Source: Dickeya chrysanthemi NCPPB 402
Lineage (GTDB): Bacteria; Pseudomonadota; Gammaproteobacteria; Enterobacterales; Enterobacteriaceae
Direction of reading: 5' to 3'
DNA: 64,000 nt
NCBI RefSeq assembly: GCF_000406105.1
Contig: NZ_CM001974.1
Coordinates: 3,464,386 to 3,528,385, forward strand
The notes under the pieces are model-generated. The model worked only from the letters and a program-made list of their open reading frames with translations, was not told the origin of the DNA and searched no databases. Of this stretch, positions 52,702 through 63,400 are shown in pieces. Each line of letters begins with the position of its first letter. Position 1 is the stretch's first letter. Position numbers and translations under genes: made by a program.

Positions 52702-54024
52702 TCAGGAGTGTGCGGTGACTTCCTGACGACCGGTGATGCGGTCATAAATCCCCACCACCAGCAGAATAAGCAATGACGGCGGCAGCCAGGCCAGCCCCTG
52801 CTCACTCATCGGCAGGCTTTGCGTCCAGCCCGGCAGTAATGACTGAAAAGCAGAGGATTTAATACCGTCCAGCAAGCCAAACACCAGACTGACCAGCATC
52901 ACCGGTGCGATCACATGGGTACTGTTATTCCACCAGCGGTGGGTGAAACTCAGCAGCACCAGCACAATGCACGGCGGGTAGATAGCAGTCAGCACCGGCA
53001 CTGACAGCTGAATCAGATGACTCAACCCCAGATTGGAGACCACCATCGAGAACAGCCCCAGCACAAACACCAACGTGCGATAAGACCATGGCAGGTACTG
53101 CGCGAAAAATTCGGCACAGGCGCAGGTCAGCCCTACGGCAGTGACCATACAGGCGATGAAGATCAGCAACGCCAGGAAGCTGCTGCCCATATTGCCGAAG
53201 GTGTATTGCACATAGGCGTGCAGGATTTCAGCACCGTTTTGTGCATTCGGCACCAGCGAACCACTGAAGGAACCCAGGTGGAACAAACTCAGGTAAACCA
53301 GCGTTAATCCCAGCCCGGCGATCAGCCCGGCCCAAATGGTGTAACGGGTTAACAAGGCAGCGTCGCTGACGCCGCGAGAACGCGCAGCATTGACGATAAC
53401 AATACCGAACACCAGCGCACCCAGCGTATCCATAGTCAGATAGCCGTTGACAAAACCACTGGAGAACGGCACCTGCTGGTAGGCCTCGGCCGTCGGCATC
53501 GGCGTACCGGCCGGCCATAACAGCGCCGCAATTCCCAGTACGGTCAACGCGATAATTTTTACCGGCGCCAGAATGTGGCCGACGGTATCCAGCAGCCGCC
53601 CGGGATAGAGCGAAATCGCGATGACGATGGCAAAGTAGATCAGGCTATAAATCAGCAACGGCATGGCGCCCTGGCCCACCAGCGGCGCGATACCGACTTC
53701 AAACGATACCGTCGCGGTACGCGGAGTCGCGAATAACGGCCCCACCGCCAGATAGCAGACCGTCGCCAGCAGCACGCCGGCTTTCTTGCCGATCGGGCTA
53801 CTCAGGGTATCAATACCGCCGCCCACTCGGGCCAGCGCGATCACCGTCAGCACCGGCAAGCCCACCGCGGTAATCAGGAAGCCCAGTGCGGCTACCCACA
53901 CGTGTTCACCGGCCTGCTGGCCGACCATCGGCGGGAAAATAATATTCCCGGCACCGACGAACAGGGCAAAGGTCATGAAGCCCAATGCCATGATATCTTT
54001 GGAAGTTAAACGATGACTCATCAT
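52702..54024 (-). CDS. brnQ: Branched-chain amino-acid transporter BrnQ
   Basis: Inner-membrane sodium-coupled carrier for leucine, isoleucine and valine (LIVCS family); 440 residues (E. coli 439) with twelve helices. Conserved [24 protein letters not shown] and [18 protein letters not shown] segments match closely. Two adjacent Met codons could start it; 54024 is used, 54021 equally possible. It precedes proY. Confidence 0.96.
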   Translation of the reverse strand: MMSHRLTSKDIMALGFMTFALFVGAGNIIFPPMVGQQAGEHVWVAALGFLITAVGLPVLTVIALARVGGGIDTLSSPIGKKAGVLLATVCYLAVGPLFATPRTATVSFEVGIAPLVGQGAMPLLIYSLIYFAIVIAISLYPGRLLDTVGHILAPVKIIALTVLGIAALLWPAGTPMPTAEAYQQVPFSSGFVNGYLTMDTLGALVFGIVIVNAARSRGVSDAALLTRYTIWAGLIAGLGLTLVYLSLFHLGSFSGSLVPNAQNGAEILHAYVQYTFGNMGSSFLALLIFIACMVTAVGLTCACAEFFAQYLPWSYRTLVFVLGLFSMVVSNLGLSHLIQLSVPVLTAIYPPCIVLVLLSFTHRWWNNSTHVIAPVMLVSLVFGLLDGIKSSAFQSLLPGWTQSLPMSEQGLAWLPPSLLILLVVGIYDRITGRQEVTAHS

Positions 54025-54432
54025 GTATGTTGTTGTTGCCTGTAAAAATGGTGTTGCCGGCAGAAACCGGGCGCGTAAAGCGGCGCACGCGAAAAGCGAA
54101 ACGGCCGTGCGATGTGCAGGATTATGGATGTGAGGTTTTATTGCACAGCGTTAATGGGGGCTAAGTAAAACGTTTATAGCAATAAAAGGCAATACGTGAT
54201 CGGTAAACCAGAACATTAATCTGATATTTAATATAAAGGCAGCATTAGAATTTATATTTTCACGGACAGACTATACATGATTTGTGCATAGAAACAGTTT
54301 ATAGCGCGAAAGATAAGCTAAAATTTCCATCAAAGAGCAACAAGTAGTCATATTAAAAACTTATAGAAATAAAAAACGCCGGTAATAGGCACCGGCGTTA
54401 TAAAAAAGCGTACTGACCTGCGGAGTCCGCCG
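54025..54432. other. AT-rich intergenic region upstream of brnQ
   Basis: This 408-bp gap lies between the brnQ start and the end of the MetE-like gene, both on the - strand. It contains the brnQ promoter region, a distinctly AT-rich stretch (about 54130-54370) and the terminator of the upstream gene. E. coli has malZ at the other side of proY; nothing like it is seen here. No coding frame with a ribosome-binding site was found. Confidence 0.5.
54371..54399 (-). terminator. Rho-independent terminator of the MetE-like gene
   Basis: A perfect 9-bp stem (54375-54383, 54391-54399) with 7-nt loop, followed by six T residues on the - strand, 34 bp after the stop. Confidence 0.9.
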
Positions 54433-55539
54433 TCACCAGACGCGGTTAGCGATATCCACCACCAGTTTGAGTTTTGCCCACTGCTGCTCTTCCGACAGCG
54501 TGTTGCCCTCTTCGGTAGACGCAAAACCGCATTGCGGGCTCAGGCACAACTGGTCCAGCGCAATATATTGCGTGGCCTCGGCAATACGCTTTTGTACTTC
54601 TTCCGCGTTTTCCAGTTCGCCGTTTTTGGTGGTGATCAAACCCAGCACCACTTTCTGGTGACCCGGTTTGATGAAACGCAACGGCTCAAAGCCACCGGCC
54701 CGTTCAGTGTCGTATTCGAGGAAAAAGGCATCCACATTCACTTCACCAAACAGCGTTTCCGCCACCGGCTCATAGCCGCCTTCGGAAATCCAGGTGGAGC
54801 GGAAGTTACCGCGGCAGACATGCAGGCCCACCACCAGATCGGCCGGTTTGCCTTCCAGCGCCTTGTTCAGCACTTGCGCATAGGTACGGCGCAGATAATC
54901 CGGATCATCGCCGCGTTCGCGGATCTGGCGTTTCTGGTCTTCGGAACACAGATAAGCCCACACCGTATCGTCCAGTTGCAGGTAACGGCAGCCGGCGTCA
55001 TAAAATGCGTGGATGGCATCACGCCAGGTCAACGCCAGATCGTCGAAATAGTCGGCCAGATCCGGGTAAACGGTACTGTCGATGACTTGACGGCCGCCGC
55101 GGAAATGCAACACGCTCGGGCTGGGAATCGTCATCTTGGCTACCGCATCGCCGGCCACGCTATTGAGGAAGCGGAAATCGTCCAGCATCGGGTGCTGGGA
55201 ATTAAAACTGACTTTGCCGGTAACCTTCACACCGCGGGCTTTGGTCTGCACGCCGTTAAACTGAATCCCCTGCTCCGCTTCATAACGTTCCACGCCGTTC
55301 AGGCTATCGAAGAAGTCAAAGTGCCACCAGGCGCGGCGAAACTCGCCGTCGGTCACCAGTTGCAGACCCGCCGCGCGCTGCAACTCTACCGCGCGTTGAA
55401 TTTCCTGATCTTCGACACGGCGCAACGCAGCGGCGTCAATCTCACCGGCCTGAAACTGCAAACGTGCCTGCTTGATGGCCGCCGGACGCAACAAACTGCC
55501 GACCACATCGGCACGAAACGGAGGAAGGGCTTGTGTCAT
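54433..55539 (-). CDS. Short MetE-like (cobalamin-independent) methionine synthase family protein
   Basis: A 368-residue protein made only of the catalytic barrel of cobalamin-independent methionine synthase, like B. subtilis YxjG/YxjH; full MetE is about twice as long. Zinc-ligand motifs are visible: LHVCRGN and CLSPQCGF, with ADVVGSLLRP at the N-terminus and LQLDDTVWAYL in the middle. Homocysteine methylation is expected, but the methyl donor is unknown because the N-terminal MetE domain is absent. The Met at 55539 has AGGAG 6 nt upstream; a Met nine codons earlier is rejected. A MetJ operator precedes it. Confidence 0.88.
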   Translation of the reverse strand: MTQALPPFRADVVGSLLRPAAIKQARLQFQAGEIDAAALRRVEDQEIQRAVELQRAAGLQLVTDGEFRRAWWHFDFFDSLNGVERYEAEQGIQFNGVQTKARGVKVTGKVSFNSQHPMLDDFRFLNSVAGDAVAKMTIPSPSVLHFRGGRQVIDSTVYPDLADYFDDLALTWRDAIHAFYDAGCRYLQLDDTVWAYLCSEDQKRQIRERGDDPDYLRRTYAQVLNKALEGKPADLVVGLHVCRGNFRSTWISEGGYEPVAETLFGEVNVDAFFLEYDTERAGGFEPLRFIKPGHQKVVLGLITTKNGELENAEEVQKRIAEATQYIALDQLCLSPQCGFASTEEGNTLSEEQQWAKLKLVVDIANRVW

Positions 55540-55590
55540 ATTCTGCTCCTGCACTTCAACTGACACGAAACAGCCTGATTTCAGGCGGTT

Positions 55591-55638
55591 GGTTTTCAGA
55601 TGAACTGATTTTTAGATGAATTGGTTTTCAGGGGAAAT
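55591..55638. repeat. Three 16-bp tandem repeats in the leader of the MetE-like gene
   Basis: Units at 55591-55606, 55607-55622 and 55623-55638 share the pattern GRTTTTYAGRKGAAHT with exact 16-bp period. A weaker fourth unit with one base missing may precede them. They lie between the promoter and the start codon, inside the transcribed leader. Confidence 0.7.
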
Positions 55639-55654
55639 AATTACGCCGCTGAAC

Positions 55655-55684
55655 TTTATAGCCATCTAGACGGCTAGAAGTGAA
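55655..55684 (-). promoter_or_regulatory. MetJ operator overlapping the promoter
   Basis: Tandem 8-mers AGCCATCT, AGACGGCT and AGAAGTGA (55660-55683) match the met box AGACGTCT at 6, 7 and 5 of 8 positions. On the - strand they fill the 18-bp spacer between TTCACT (-35, 55684 to 55679) and TATAAA (-10, 55660 to 55655). Repression by MetJ with SAM is predicted. Confidence 0.75.
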
Positions 55685-55759
55685 GCTATCCTGTCATGCG
55701 TTTTTCTCAACGACAAGGGAAGAATTTTCACGACACATGAAATAGATTCATGTTATTCA

Positions 55760-56734
55760 TCAGTTTATTGCAGGAACGCGATGCGATGCCGGCGCCATAT
55801 CGTCAAGCCCGAGCGACTGTCTGGTCTGCTCACGCGCCACTTCCGGCAGCGGCAGGTAACCATCCTGACTGACCAGGGCCTGCCCCGGTGCCGACAACAC
55901 CCGGTCCAGAAACGCGGCGGTCAGCGGCTCCAGCGGTTTACCCGGGGCTTTATTGACGTAAATGTAGAGATAACGCGTATAGGGGTAACGCCCGCTGCGG
56001 ATAGTGTCGGCGGTCGGCAGCACGTAATCGTTTGTGTCGCTGGCCGCCAGCGGCAGCACCCGCACCCCGCTGGCGCGAAAGCCGATGCTGGCGTAACCAA
56101 TGGCGTTGACCGACGCCGCGACCGCCTGCACCACCGATGCGGAACCGGGCAATTCATTCACCTGCGACAGAAAATCGCCGCCGCACAGCGCCTGTTGTTT
56201 GAAGAAACCGTAGGTGCCCGACGCTGAATTGCGCCCGTAGCGCAGCAGTGCTCGCTGTTGCCAGATGCCGTTTAGCCCCAATTCCTGCCAGCGTTGTACC
56301 GCTTTGCCGGCACCGCAACGGCGCGTCACCGAGAAGATGGCATCCAGTTGGCGCACCGTCAGCCCGGTAATCGGATTATCCTGATTGACCAGCACCACCA
56401 GCGCATCCAGCGCGACGGGCACCGCCGTCGGCGCGTAGCCATAATGCTGCTCGAACGCTTCGATTTCGCTGCTTTTCATCGACCGGCTCATCGGCCCCAG
56501 TTGCGCCGCACCGGCGGCCAGCGCCGTCGGCGCCGACGAGGAGCCCGCGGCCTGAATCTGCAGGTTAACGCCGGGGTAATGCTGGCTGAAATCCGCCGCC
56601 CAGAAAGTCATCAGGTTCGCCAGCGTATCGGAACCGGCGCTGGAAAGATTCCCCGCCAGCATCGCCTGCGGCGTAGCCGCAACCTGACCAGACAGGCACA
56701 ACAGCAAAGCAAGCAGGCGGCGGGTGGCTATCAT
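55760..56734 (-). CDS. PstS-like periplasmic substrate-binding protein
   Basis: Exported protein of 324 residues. Signal peptide residues 1-22 end at GQVAA-TPQ. The phosphate-binding-protein fold follows: GNLSSAGSDTLANLM, then AAGSSSAPTALAAGAAQLGPMSR, the PVALDALVVLVN hinge strand, and RNSASGTYGFFKQQALCGGDF with a likely disulfide. It resembles PstS of the phosphate ABC system, but no pstCAB lies nearby. It is directly downstream of phoR on the same strand (80-bp gap), so it probably belongs to the Pho response. The start at 56734 fits the signal peptide; the longer frame from 56818 is rejected. Confidence 0.85.
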   Translation of the reverse strand: MIATRRLLALLLCLSGQVAATPQAMLAGNLSSAGSDTLANLMTFWAADFSQHYPGVNLQIQAAGSSSAPTALAAGAAQLGPMSRSMKSSEIEAFEQHYGYAPTAVPVALDALVVLVNQDNPITGLTVRQLDAIFSVTRRCGAGKAVQRWQELGLNGIWQQRALLRYGRNSASGTYGFFKQQALCGGDFLSQVNELPGSASVVQAVAASVNAIGYASIGFRASGVRVLPLAASDTNDYVLPTADTIRSGRYPYTRYLYIYVNKAPGKPLEPLTAAFLDRVLSAPGQALVSQDGYLPLPEVAREQTRQSLGLDDMAPASHRVPAIN

Positions 56735-56814
56735 GTGTGGTTTCCATCGGGGTGAAAGACAAGAGTCGGCTATTTTCGGCACAGCGGCGGGGACAATCAA
56801 GCCCCCGCCGGTCA

Positions 56815-58137
56815 TCACAACTGTGGATTCGCGGCATTCTGCCCCAGCACCGAGCGAACAATCAGCCGGTTTGGCAAGGTGAACATAAAGCGGGAACCTG
56901 CGCCTTCCTCGCTGAGGATCTCCAGCCGGGTGTCGTGGTGGCTGAGCGCATGCTTGACGATAGCCAGCCCCAGACCGCTGCCGCCGGTCTGGCGTGAGCG
57001 GGCCTTATCGACACGATAAAAACGCTCGGTTAAGCGAGGGAGATGTTCGGCGGCAATACCCGGACCGTTATCGCTGACCTGGAACTGCGCGCCCTGCGGC
57101 GTCTGCTGCCAGCACACCTCAATGCGGGTACCCGACGGCGTATGATTAATGGCGTTATACACCAGATTCGACACCGCGCTGCACAGTTGCTCCTCGTTGC
57201 CGAACACCTGCAGTTGCTCGTTGACGCGAAACACAATCTCGTGACGCCCCTGGCTGAGAGTGTCGGCTTCACGTTTGAGCCCCCGTAGCATCAGCGGGAT
57301 ATCCACCTTCTCGTTGAGATCGATAGCGGTGGCGGCCTCAATGCGCGACAGCGTCAGCAATTGCCGCACCAGCCCGTCCATACGGCGGGTTTGCTCCTGC
57401 ATGGTGTGCAACGCCTTGGACTGCAACGCGCCATCCAGTGATTCGTCGCTCATCATTTCCAGATAACCTTGCAACACCGTCAACGGTGTGCGCAACTCGT
57501 GGCTGACGTTGGCAAAAAAGTTGCGCCGTGCCCCTTCCAGTTGGTGCATCTGAGTGACATCGCGGGCCACCATCAGCAATTGGCCTTCCGAATAGGGCAT
57601 CACCCGGAATTCCACATGGTGGGCGTTTTTCAGCGTCAACGTCAGCGGGCGGCTGAAATCCTGCTGTTGCATATACTGGGTGAATTCCGGGTAACGCAGC
57701 AGGTTGAGGATGTTCTGACCATTGTCTTCCGGCCAGCGAAAACTCAGCAAGTGCTGAGCCAGCCGGTTACACCAAATGATGCCGCCCTCTTCAGTGGTGA
57801 TCACCACCGCATCCGGCAACGACTCCGCTCCGCTGCGAAAGCGTTTGATCAGCAGCGCCAGCTCACGGCGGCGGCGGCGGTTGCGCAGTTGCATCTGATA
57901 CAGGCCGTAAAACAGCGGCTCCCAACTCCAGCGGCCGGGCGGCGGCGTCATGCTGCGGTCAACCCACAGCCAGTAGGACAGGCGCAGTTGGTTATAGAAG
58001 TTCCAGCACAGTGCCGCCAGCACCGACGCTAGCAGAAACCAGGGCAGATAGCCGATGATCAGCCCCAGCAACAAACCGGGCAAACAAAAAAAAGCCAGCT
58101 CCAGCGCCAGCTTTTTCCAGGACAAACGTTCTAGCAC
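56815..58137 (-). CDS. phoR: Phosphate-regulon sensor histidine kinase PhoR
   Basis: Inner-membrane sensor of 440 residues (E. coli 431). Two N-terminal helices, a linker, a PAS domain (about 100-195), then the dimerisation domain with phosphorylated His213 in [13 protein letters not shown] and the ATPase domain with [18 protein letters not shown] and [11 protein letters not shown]. It phosphorylates PhoB when phosphate is low. It lies 27 bp after phoB. Confidence 0.98.
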   Translation of the reverse strand: MLERLSWKKLALELAFFCLPGLLLGLIIGYLPWFLLASVLAALCWNFYNQLRLSYWLWVDRSMTPPPGRWSWEPLFYGLYQMQLRNRRRRRELALLIKRFRSGAESLPDAVVITTEEGGIIWCNRLAQHLLSFRWPEDNGQNILNLLRYPEFTQYMQQQDFSRPLTLTLKNAHHVEFRVMPYSEGQLLMVARDVTQMHQLEGARRNFFANVSHELRTPLTVLQGYLEMMSDESLDGALQSKALHTMQEQTRRMDGLVRQLLTLSRIEAATAIDLNEKVDIPLMLRGLKREADTLSQGRHEIVFRVNEQLQVFGNEEQLCSAVSNLVYNAINHTPSGTRIEVCWQQTPQGAQFQVSDNGPGIAAEHLPRLTERFYRVDKARSRQTGGSGLGLAIVKHALSHHDTRLEILSEEGAGSRFMFTLPNRLIVRSVLGQNAANPQL

Positions 58138-58164
58138 GTCAGATTTTCTCCGGGACTCACGCTA

Positions 58165-58854
58165 TCAATAACGTGTTGAAAAACGGTATCCAGTTCCCCG
58201 AACGGTCTGAACCATCTTGTCGTGTCCACTGGTTTCCAGCGCCTTGCGCAGGCGGCGGATATGCACATCCACAGTACGATCCTCAACATACACGTTAGTG
58301 CCCCATACGTGATTCAGCAACTGTTCACGACTATATACCCGCTCCGGGTGGGTCATAAAGAAGTGCAACAGCTTGAACTCCGTCGGCCCCATATCGAGCG
58401 CATGTTCTTCCGTCGTCACCCGGTGAGAAGAGGGATCCAGACTTAAGCCACGCATTTCGATCACTTCTTCCACCGCCATCGGCGAAATCCGGCGCATCAC
58501 CGCTTTGATGCGCGCCACCAGCTCTTTAGGTGAAAACGGTTTGGTGATGTAATCATCGGCACCGACTTCAAGACCGCGTACGCGATCTTCTTCTTCGCCG
58601 CGGGCCGTCAGCATCATGACCGGAATATCACGGGTCAGCGCTTCGCGTTTCATGTGCTTGATAAACTGCAAACCGGACCCGCCGGGCAGCATCCAGTCCA
58701 GCAGCACCAGTTCAGGGTAAGGCTCGGCCAGCCGGGTCACCGCGCTGTCGTAATCCTCCGCTTCAACCGGCTGATAGCCGTTCTGCTCCAGCACGAAGCA
58801 CACCATCTCGCGAATCGGCGCTTCATCTTCCACCACCAAAATACGTCTTGCCAT
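58165..58854 (-). CDS. phoB: Phosphate-regulon response regulator PhoB
   Basis: Transcription factor of 229 residues, the E. coli length. Receiver domain with phospho-acceptor Asp53 in [11 protein letters not shown] and the conserved Lys in [10 protein letters not shown]; OmpR-type winged helix from about residue 130 ([30 protein letters not shown]). Binds Pho boxes, including one just upstream of itself. First gene of phoBR. Confidence 0.98.
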   Translation of the reverse strand: MARRILVVEDEAPIREMVCFVLEQNGYQPVEAEDYDSAVTRLAEPYPELVLLDWMLPGGSGLQFIKHMKREALTRDIPVMMLTARGEEEDRVRGLEVGADDYITKPFSPKELVARIKAVMRRISPMAVEEVIEMRGLSLDPSSHRVTTEEHALDMGPTEFKLLHFFMTHPERVYSREQLLNHVWGTNVYVEDRTVDVHIRRLRKALETSGHDKMVQTVRGTGYRFSTRY

Positions 58855-58898
58855 ATCTATCCTGCCGTTAATATCGTCACGGTTAGCGTGCGGTGTGC

Positions 58899-58931
58899 AT
58901 TATGCGTCAGTTTTATGACAGATTTATGAAA
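58899..58931 (-). promoter_or_regulatory. Pho box and -10 of phoBR
   Basis: On the - strand the 11-bp direct repeats TTCATAAATCTGTCATAAAA (from 58930) continue into CTGACGC, nearly the E. coli phoB Pho box. CATAAT (58904 to 58899) follows as -10. The box replaces the -35, as expected for PhoB autoregulation. Confidence 0.88.
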
Positions 58932-59035
58932 AACGCACCCGACAACCGCCGCCCGATCACCGTTTGCGAAGACAGCCGGAGCGCTTATTTTTTACGCCAT
59001 CCCACGTCGGTCGGCCGCGTTCATACAGATATTAT

Positions 59036-59065
59036 GGGACAGGCCCTAAACTGCACGCCTATAAT
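59036..59065 (+). promoter_or_regulatory. Candidate sbcDC promoter
   Basis: GGGACA (59036-59041) and a perfect TATAAT (59060-59065) with an 18-bp spacer, about 115 bp before sbcD. Confidence 0.5.
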
Positions 59066-59179
59066 CGCCGATGATAAAGACGCGGCGTTTCGCCATAACC
59101 TACGGTGCCCGCCTTTGTGCCGTTGTCGATGAACACCGCCAAAACAACATATCGTTTGCACTCACCTGCAGGGAGTCTC

Positions 59180-60412
59180 ATGCGAATTATTCACACGTCT
59201 GACTGGCATCTCGGTCAGTACTTTTATACACGGAGCCGTGCATCTGAGCATCAGGCGTTTTTGCACTGGCTGGTGCAGCAGGTTGAGCAGCATCAGGCCG
59301 ATGCAGTAATAGTAGCAGGTGATGTGTTTGACAACGGCGCACCGCCCAGTTACGCCCGTGAAATGTATAACCAATTTGTGGTGGCGTTGCAACGCACCGG
59401 CTGCCAGTTGGTGGTGATGGGCGGCAACCACGACTCGGTCGCCACCCTGAACGAATCCCGTGCGTTGCTGGCCTGCCTGAATACCCGGGTGGTCGCCGGT
59501 TTTGAGGGCGATATCAACGAGCAGGTACTGGTGCTGAATAACCTCGCAGGTGAGCCGGGCGCCTTGCTGTGTGCCGTCCCTTTTCTACGCCCACGCGATG
59601 TGCTTGCCAGTCAGGCGGGTCAATCCGGTGCCCAGAAACAGCAGGCGCTACAGGATGCCATCGCCGAACACTATCGTCGTTGTTACCAGTTGGCGTGCGA
59701 ACAGCGCGCGGCACTGGGTCGGGAATTGCCGATCGTAGTAACCGGGCACCTCACGACGGTGGGCGTCGCGACCTCCGACTCGGTACGAGATATCTATATC
59801 GGTACGCTGGATGCGTTCCCGGCACAAGCCTTCCCCCCGGCGGACTACATCGCGCTCGGGCATATTCATCGCCCGCAACGGGTGGCGCAGTGTGAGCACA
59901 TCCGTTACAGCGGCTCGCCGATCCCGCTGAGCTTCGATGAGCTGAATCATGAGAAATCGGTCTATCTGGTGCACTTTGAGCAGGGAAAACTGCAGGACGT
60001 CACCGCGCTGAGCATACCGACCGAACAGCCGATGCAACTGGTAAAAGGCAATCTGGCGGAGATCGAACGCCGTCTGGCCGGATTCCGCGATTATCATGGC
60101 GATAAACCCGTCTGGCTGGATATCGAGATCGCCACGCAGGATTATCTGAGCGATATCCAGCAACATATTCAGGCGCTAACCGAACCGCTCAACGTGGAAG
60201 TGATTCTGTTGCGCCGGGCGCGGGAACAGCAACAGCAAATGCTGGTGCAACTGGAAAAAGAAACACTGGAAGAGTTACAGCCGGTCGAGGTTTTCGAACG
60301 GCGATTGGCACTGGAAGAAAACCTGGACGAGGCGCTCCGGCAACGACTGAAAGGCTTGTTTAACCGGGTGATGCAGGAGATCGACGCACAGCGACAGGAG
60401 ACGTCCGCATGA
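59180..60412 (+). CDS. sbcD: Nuclease SbcCD subunit D
   Basis: Mre11-type nuclease of 410 residues (E. coli 400) that with SbcC cuts DNA hairpins and blocked ends. The metal site is formed by Asp8 and His10 (TSDWHLGQ), Asp48 (GDVFDNG), Asn83-His84-Asp85 (GGNHDS) and the later TGHLTT and GHIHRPQ histidines. The start at 59180 follows GGGAG and gives [11 protein letters not shown]; upstream codons are leader. The stop overlaps sbcC by 4 bp (ATGA). Confidence 0.97.
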   Translation: MRIIHTSDWHLGQYFYTRSRASEHQAFLHWLVQQVEQHQADAVIVAGDVFDNGAPPSYAREMYNQFVVALQRTGCQLVVMGGNHDSVATLNESRALLACLNTRVVAGFEGDINEQVLVLNNLAGEPGALLCAVPFLRPRDVLASQAGQSGAQKQQALQDAIAEHYRRCYQLACEQRAALGRELPIVVTGHLTTVGVATSDSVRDIYIGTLDAFPAQAFPPADYIALGHIHRPQRVAQCEHIRYSGSPIPLSFDELNHEKSVYLVHFEQGKLQDVTALSIPTEQPMQLVKGNLAEIERRLAGFRDYHGDKPVWLDIEIATQDYLSDIQQHIQALTEPLNVEVILLRRAREQQQQMLVQLEKETLEELQPVEVFERRLALEENLDEALRQRLKGLFNRVMQEIDAQRQETSA

Positions 60413-63400
60413 AAATTCTTAGCCTGCGCCTGAAAAACCTCAACTCGCTGCAAGATGAGTGGAAAATCGACTTCACGCGCGAGCCTTTCGCCAGCAACAG
60501 CCTGTTCGCCATCACCGGCCCGACCGGTGCAGGTAAAACCACCCTGCTGGACGCCATCTGCCTCGCGCTGTACCACCAGACGCCGCGTTTGAGGGTCAGT
60601 CCCGGTCATAACGAATTGATGACGCGCCACACCGCTGAATGTCTGGCGGAGGTGGAGTTCGAAGTTAAAAACGTCGCTTACCGCGCATTCTGGAGCCAGC
60701 GCCGCGCGCACAACAGCCCGGAAGGCAATTTGCAGCCCCCCAAAGTGGAACTGGCGCTGTGCGCCGACGGCAAAATCCTTACCGATAAAGTGAACGACAA
60801 GCTGGCGATGGTAGCCGATATCACCGGGCTGGATTTCGATCGCTTCACCAAATCGATGATGTTATCCCAGGGGCAGTTCGCCGCCTTCCTCAACGCCGAT
60901 GCCAATCAGCGGGCGGAGTTGCTGGAAGAACTGACCGGCACCGATATCTACGGCCAGATCTCAGAACGGGTATTCGAAAGGCACAAAGAAGCACAGAGCC
61001 AACTGGAGACTCTGCGGGCGAAAGTCGCCACGCTGGAGCTATTGAGCGATGAGCAACGCCAGGAACTGGAACAGCAACTGGACGCCATCCGCCAGCAGGA
61101 ACAATCGTTATCGATACACCGGGAAGAAGTGCTGGCGCACCAGCGTTGGTACGACTCGCTGCTGCAACTCCAGCAGACGCAAAAACAGGCCCTGCAACAG
61201 CAATCCGCACATCAACAATTACAGCAACAATCGCAACCGCAATTAGATAAGCTGCAACGTAGCGAACCGGCGGAAAAATTGCGCCCGCTTTATGATGAAC
61301 GCGGGCGAGCGCAACGGGAAAAACAGCGGCTGAGTCAACAATTGACCAGTGTGCGCCAGCAAATCGGCCGCCAGCAGGAAGCCATGAACCAGCTGAAAAT
61401 ACAGCTGGAAAAAGCGCTGTCTACCCGCCAGCAACACGCCGAACACCGCCAACAGCAAGAGACATTGATCAACGAGCGCATTCTGCCGCTTGACCACCAT
61501 ATCGCCACCTTGCAGACGCAGCGCGCCCAACAGCAACAAGCGCTGGATAGCCTGATTGAACAACAAAAAACGCTGATAGCCGGCCTGGCCAGGCTACAAC
61601 GCCAGCAAGAACAAACGCGGCTGCGGTTGGAGGAGATAGAAAACTATCGTCGGCAGCATAGTCGCCACCAGCATCTGGGCAGCCATATTCCCTTGTGGCA
61701 AGCACAATTCCCCCAGCAACTGAAATGGCAGCAGGACCTGCACGTGGTGCAGGAAAAAGCGGCACAACAACAGATTCAGGCGGAATACCTTGACCAGCAG
61801 CGCACGTCGCTGGTCGAACAACAGCAGGCGCAACAGCTCGCCTGTGAACGCGCCCGGCAACGGCTTAACGAGCATCAGCAACAGGATGAACAACTGGAAG
61901 CGGAGTACCCGCTGGCAAACCTGCGCCAGCAGTTAGCGCGGCGTGCGGCGGAACGGCCGGATCGCCAGCAACTGGCGACCAGCGCCGCCGTACTGCAACA
62001 GTTAATCAGCCAGCGTACCTTGCTGGAAATACAACAGTTGGAAACGCAACGCCGAATTCAGGCGCTGGAAGAACAGCAAGTGCAGCAGCGTCGCGACTAT
62101 CAGAATCAGGCCAGCCATCTGGTCGATCTCGACAAACGTCACGAACTGGAACTGCACATCGTCAGCCTGGAGCGGGAACGCCAGCAGCTCCAACCGGGCA
62201 AAGAGTGTCCCCTGTGCGGTTCAACGCACCACCCGGCGGTGGAGCGTTATCAGGCGTTGCGTCCGTCCGAAACCCAGCTTCGGTTACAGGCGTTGCGTCA
62301 GGAGGTGGACGCACTGAAAGCCGGCGTAGTGCAGACCGAAACCCAGCTTCAGTTGCAAAAACAGCACCGCCAGCAACAGCAAAACGCGCTGGAAAGCGTC
62401 CAGCGCGATTACGAGTCGCTGCGGTTGCAGTGCCAGTCTGTCAGTGAGCGCTTACTGGTTAGCTTCGATCCGCTGCAACTGCCGACGTTGCACCAGTGGA
62501 TTGATGAATGCGATGCCCAGGAGCAATCGCTGCAGGCACAAATCACCAGCCGTGAGCGCAATCAGCGCACTATTCAGGAAAGTAAGGATTTACTGACTTC
62601 GGCGCAGCAACTGCTGGCGCAAACCCTACAGCAACTGGAGTTAAACACCCAGCAGCAATCGGCGTTGCAGACCTCGCGCGATGAACTACAGCGATTACTG
62701 GACAAAACCGAACGCGAATTACAGCGCCTGCACGACAGCCTGAGCCAAACGATGGAAACGTTCGGGCTGACGACACCCTCGCTCGCTCAGCAGGAGGAGT
62801 GGCTGCGCCAGCGCCAGACCGAATGGTTACGCTGGCAGGAAAACGAACACGAGCAGCATCAGTGCCAGCCGCAACTGGCTGCACAGGTCGCCGAGATTAC
62901 CGCCGGCCAGCGACGACTGGAAGAGACCGATGTCGCCATCAAAACCGGCCAGTTACAGTTGGCGGAAACACAACGCACGCTGGAGCAGGCGCAGCAGCAA
63001 CGCTGGCAACTCTTGGGCACCCAGGCGGTGAACGACGTGCTGAAGCAGTTGCGGCAGGTCAGCCAGGCGCTGGAACTGGAGAATCAACAGGCACAGCAGC
63101 AATGGCAACAAGGCCAGTCGCTGTTAAGCCGCCTGAACGGAGAAATCGACAGTCTCGAACAGCAAAGCCAACACGCAGACAGCGTGTTGCAACAACTGCA
63201 AACCCAGTTTGACGCAGCGCTCGCCGCAGCCGGATTCAGTGACGCCATCGTCTTTCGCGAGGCCCTGTTGGACGAAGAGGAACGCCATCAGCTCATTACG
63301 CTAAAAGAGCGGCTCAGCCAACGTCAACAACAGGTAGAGGCGTTACTGCAACAGGCCGGCAGCGCGTTGGAGCAACATCAGGCAACCCGGCCCGAATCGA

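Larger units (their letters stand above)
58855..59179. other. Divergent regulatory region phoB/sbcD
   Basis: This 325-bp gap holds the phoB Pho box promoter on the left and the sbcD promoter on the right. No gene or repeat was seen between them. Confidence 0.6.

Noticed and set aside
54532-55563. 343-codon open frame on the + strand opposite the MetE-like gene
   Set aside because: Shadow of the real gene; composition and lack of start signals argue against coding.
61049-63300. Glutamine codon runs in sbcC as an unstable microsatellite
   Set aside because: CAG and CAA are mixed with other codons and follow the heptad-like coil; no pure repeat tract is present.
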